Origin: Flavobacterium sp.
GTDB taxonomy: Bacteria > Bacteroidota > Bacteroidia > Flavobacteriales > Flavobacteriaceae
NCBI GenBank assembly: GCA_005792865.1
Contig: SXQR01000213.1
Coordinates: 1-6,633 of the forward strand
DNA length: 6,633 nucleotides
Direction of reading: 5' to 3'
Shown one piece after another: positions 4,217 through 6,633 of the stretch; position 1 is the first letter of the stretch, and the number at the start of each line of letters is the position of its first letter. Under the pieces are notes generated by a model. The model did not search any database and was not told the DNA's origin. It saw only the letters and a list, made by a program, of their open reading frames with translations. A program made the position numbers and the translations under genes.

Positions 4217-6633
4217 ATGAAGTTTAGAATTCTACTCCTCTCCCTGACGTGTTTGGCATTCAATCATTTAGCGCTCGCGGCGCCTGCGTGGGGAGACCGC
4301 CATAACGAACCGCGTGCCGCAGCCCCGGCAGTCCTGCCAACCGCGACCATTTCGGGAACGACAACGGCCTGTTTGGGCGGCACTCAACCGCTGATCACTT
4401 TTACGGGCGCGGGCGAAACGGCCCCATATACCTTTACCTACAACATCAACGGAGGCGCCCCGCTGACAGGTACCACGACCAGCGGCAACAGCGTCACGGT
4501 ACCGGCCCCGACCAACGTGGCGGGCACTTTCAACTACAATTTGATCAGCGTCTCCTGCACCACGCCGGGCTGTATCCAGCCACAGACGGGCACGGCAACG
4601 GTCACCGTGGTCTCCACGCCGCCGCCAACAGCGACGATCACCGGGAATACCTCGGCGTGCGTGGGCGCGCCTTCCCCGCAGGTCACCTTCACCGGCGCCA
4701 ACGGTATTGCGCCTTATACCTTTACCTACACGCTAAACGGCGGAGCGCCGCAAACCATCACGACCACCACGGGAAACAGCGTGCAGCTACCCGTGCCCAC
4801 TACGGCGCAGGGAACCTTCGTGCACCAGCTCGTAAGCGTTTCCTCCTCGGCCACGCCCTCGTGTACCAACAATGTATCGGGCACCGCGACAGTAAACGTC
4901 ATCAACGTTCCCACGGCCACCATTTCAGGTACCACCACCATTTGCCCTGGCACGACCGCCACGCTCACTTTTAACGGAACGCCCAATACGGTCGTTGTTT
5001 TTTATAACACCGCAAACAATTTTTACACGGTTACCATCGGCGCGTCGGGCACGGCGACCTGGACGTCGCCGGTACTGCAGCAGGGGACGGTTTACACGCT
5101 CTACAGCGTCGGAACGACAAATCCACCCGGATGTACCAACGAGGGAGTGACTGGATCGGCCACGGTCACGGTCAACCTGAACGGCTGTGCCTCGGTACTG
5201 GCCGGGGACCTCGACCTCGAAGGAGCCGTTGCTCCCGTTTGTGTCGTGGGGGAATGTCGGGACCTGACGGCGCAGTTCGTCGATTTGGGGACCACCACCC
5301 AATATACCGTTTCGCCGATTCCATACTGCCCGCAGGCTGCGTTCTTCGGGCCGGGCTTCACACCGATTTCAGTGGGCACCGACGATGTCTGGTCGCCCAC
5401 CATCAACCTGCCGTTCAATTTTTGTTTCTTTGGCAACGTCTATTCCACTGCGCACGTCGGCTCCAACGGCTTGATTTCCTTTGCCAACGTGACGCCAGGC
5501 GGTGGTTCGGGATGGGCCTTTACGCAGACGCTGCCCAGTACCACCTATCCGTGGCCCAACGCGATCTACGGCGTGCACCAGGACACCAATCCGCAGCAGA
5601 GCCCGCCGGAGGTTTCGGTTAATTATCAGTTGATGGGCACCTATCCCTGCCGCAAGCTGGTCGTTAACTTTTACCATTTGGGTCAATTTTCATGTGGGCA
5701 GAGCGTCGGTCTACAGACCTACCAGATCGTACTCTACGAAATCTCCAACATCATTGAGGTTTATGTTGAGAGCCGGACACCTTGTACAGGGTGGAACAGC
5801 GGCAGCGGGGTCATCGGCATCATGAATGCCGCCGGTACCGTGGCCTATACACCGCCGGGGCGCAATACGGGAACCTGGTCGGCATCGATGGAAGCCTGGA
5901 GGTTTACCCCAAGCGGGCCTTCCGCTGTCAATTTCCAGTGGTTTGAGGGAACGACTCCCATCAGTACCAACACCAACATCACGGTTTGTCCAACTGCCAC
6001 CACGACCTATACGGCGCAGGTCCAGTACAATATGTGCGGCCAGGTCACCACCATTACCAAGGATGTATTGGTGGAAGTCATCGACGATTTTTCGACCGCA
6101 CCCAATGACCTCACCGAATGCGAGAACCTGTTTGACCTTACGGAGAACGACGCAGTCATCATCGGTAGCCAGAATCCCTTTGATTATGAAATTACCTATC
6201 ACCTAAACCCGGCCGACGCTGCCGATGCCGCCAACCCGATCCCGAATGAAACGGCGTTCGTGGCTGCAAGCTCGGGCCAGACCATTTATGCGTCGATCAT
6301 CAATTTCAATTCGCCGTGTATCCTTGTCAAGCCATTCCAGCTGTTCTTTACCGATTGCAGTTGCCCTGAAATTACCGACCCTTCGCCGGATCAGGTGTTG
6401 TGCGTCGGGGGTGACCCGGACCCTTTCTCGGTCAACACCGAATTTACCGGTACCGATGCGATTTCCTACGTGTACTTCAATACGCAACAAACGGGAGACG
6501 CGATGTATACAGGGGGCACACCGCTCGGCAGCGCGACTCCTGACGGTGCGACCGCCGCGACCTACGATGCTCCCGCGCTTGGCGCTGCGGGGTCTTTGCC
6601 AAACGTACCGGGTATATATTATGTGTACGCGAT
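4217..6633 (+). CDS. Large exported multi-domain Ig-like/NIDO-like surface protein, probable T9SS substrate (3' end cut by window edge)
   Basis: The ATG at 4217 opens a frame with no stop for 805 codons to the right edge. Residues 1-21 form a Sec signal peptide: K2/R4, a Leu-rich core, then LALA before APAW, with likely cleavage after A21. The Cys at 12 is not in a lipobox. Three Ig-like repeats follow, starting at P41, P137 and P232 with PTATISG or PTATITG and ending in GTATVTV-type strands. They are about 96, 95 and 91 residues long, each with a Cys pair 63-68 residues apart (52/119, 148/216, 243/306). Residues about 324-565 form a globular domain with LPFNFCFFG (398-406), VGSNGLISF (414-422) and EAWRFTPS (559-566), resembling NIDO-like domains in flavobacterial secreted proteins. 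An Ig/PKD-like segment (about 569-622) ends before a PNDLTECEN...FDLTENDAV repeat (about 625-711) typical of proteins with a type B T9SS sorting signal. A CSCPEITDPSPDQ linker (714-726) leads to another such repeat. The C-terminal sorting domain would be off-window. No enzymatic motif is seen. A role in adhesion or gliding is possible but unproven. Confidence 0.87.
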   Translation, partial: MKFRILLLSLTCLAFNHLALAAPAWGDRHNEPRAAAPAVLPTATISGTTTACLGGTQPLITFTGAGETAPYTFTYNINGGAPLTGTTTSGNSVTVPAPTNVAGTFNYNLISVSCTTPGCIQPQTGTATVTVVSTPPPTATITGNTSACVGAPSPQVTFTGANGIAPYTFTYTLNGGAPQTITTTTGNSVQLPVPTTAQGTFVHQLVSVSSSATPSCTNNVSGTATVNVINVPTATISGTTTICPGTTATLTFNGTPNTVVVFYNTANNFYTVTIGASGTATWTSPVLQQGTVYTLYSVGTTNPPGCTNEGVTGSATVTVNLNGCASVLAGDLDLEGAVAPVCVVGECRDLTAQFVDLGTTTQYTVSPIPYCPQAAFFGPGFTPISVGTDDVWSPTINLPFNFCFFGNVYSTAHVGSNGLISFANVTPGGGSGWAFTQTLPSTTYPWPNAIYGVHQDTNPQQSPPEVSVNYQLMGTYPCRKLVVNFYHLGQFSCGQSVGLQTYQIVLYEISNIIEVYVESRTPCTGWNSGSGVIGIMNAAGTVAYTPPGRNTGTWSASMEAWRFTPSGPSAVNFQWFEGTTPISTNTNITVCPTATTTYTAQVQYNMCGQVTTITKDVLVEVIDDFSTAPNDLTECENLFDLTENDAVIIGSQNPFDYEITYHLNPADAADAANPIPNETAFVAASSGQTIYASIINFNSPCILVKPFQLFFTDCSCPEITDPSPDQVLCVGGDPDPFSVNTEFTGTDAISYVYFNTQQTGDAMYTGGTPLGSATPDGATAATYDAPALGAAGSLPNVPGIYYVYA

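Noticed and set aside
4250..4255. Cys12 of the surface protein as a lipoprotein attachment site
   Set aside because: The preceding residues SLT do not fit a lipobox and the Cys is inside the hydrophobic core; a signal peptidase I site at ALA-AP is better.
4416..4739. Near-identical TATACCTTTACCTAC blocks about 288 bp apart as a mobile or recombining repeat
   Set aside because: They encode the same strand (PYTFTY) in Ig-like repeats 1 and 2; identity does not extend beyond the conserved motif.
5711..6202. Minus-strand open frame of 163 codons within the surface-protein gene
   Set aside because: The plus frame encodes coherent repeats and a signal peptide; the minus frame is a shadow caused by low stop density in G+C-rich DNA.

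Overview
The window looks like a chromosomal fragment from a member of the Bacteroidota, most likely a flavobacterium with unusually high G+C (about half by eye). The CysS, FolE, Lgt and YidD sequences have a flavobacterial character. Genes lack Shine-Dalgarno sites and instead have A/T-rich leaders. TAnnTTTG-type -7 promoter elements are visible. The plus-strand gene encodes a Cys- and Thr-rich multi-domain exported protein of the kind secreted by type IX secretion (T9SS) in this group.

Layout: a minus-strand block runs from about 4086 down to 1. In transcription order it holds folE (GTP cyclohydrolase I), a short gap with a structured RNA-like element resembling the Flavo-1 motif, cysS (cysteinyl-tRNA synthetase), yidD (membrane insertion helper, overlapping the end of cysS by 4 nt), lgt (prolipoprotein diacylglyceryl transferase), and a NUMOD4/HNH-like protein whose C-terminus lies beyond the left edge. 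From 4217 to the right edge a large surface-protein gene runs on the plus strand. It is divergent from folE and cut by the right edge after 805 codons. No gap exceeds about 130 bases.

Functionally the minus-strand block is housekeeping: folate/pterin synthesis, tRNA charging, and two envelope-biogenesis genes (yidD, lgt). The plus-strand protein has a Sec signal peptide, three Ig-like repeats, a NIDO-like globular domain and further Ig-like segments, so it is probably displayed or secreted. The 130-bp divergent region between folE and this gene carries an 11-bp inverted repeat and a separate 14-bp palindrome. A 16-bp palindrome sits in the lgt/HNH gap. These and the Flavo-1-like element are the main structures not explained by coding. 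I see no mobile element, CRISPR array, tRNA or rRNA, and no evidence of a novel multi-gene system.
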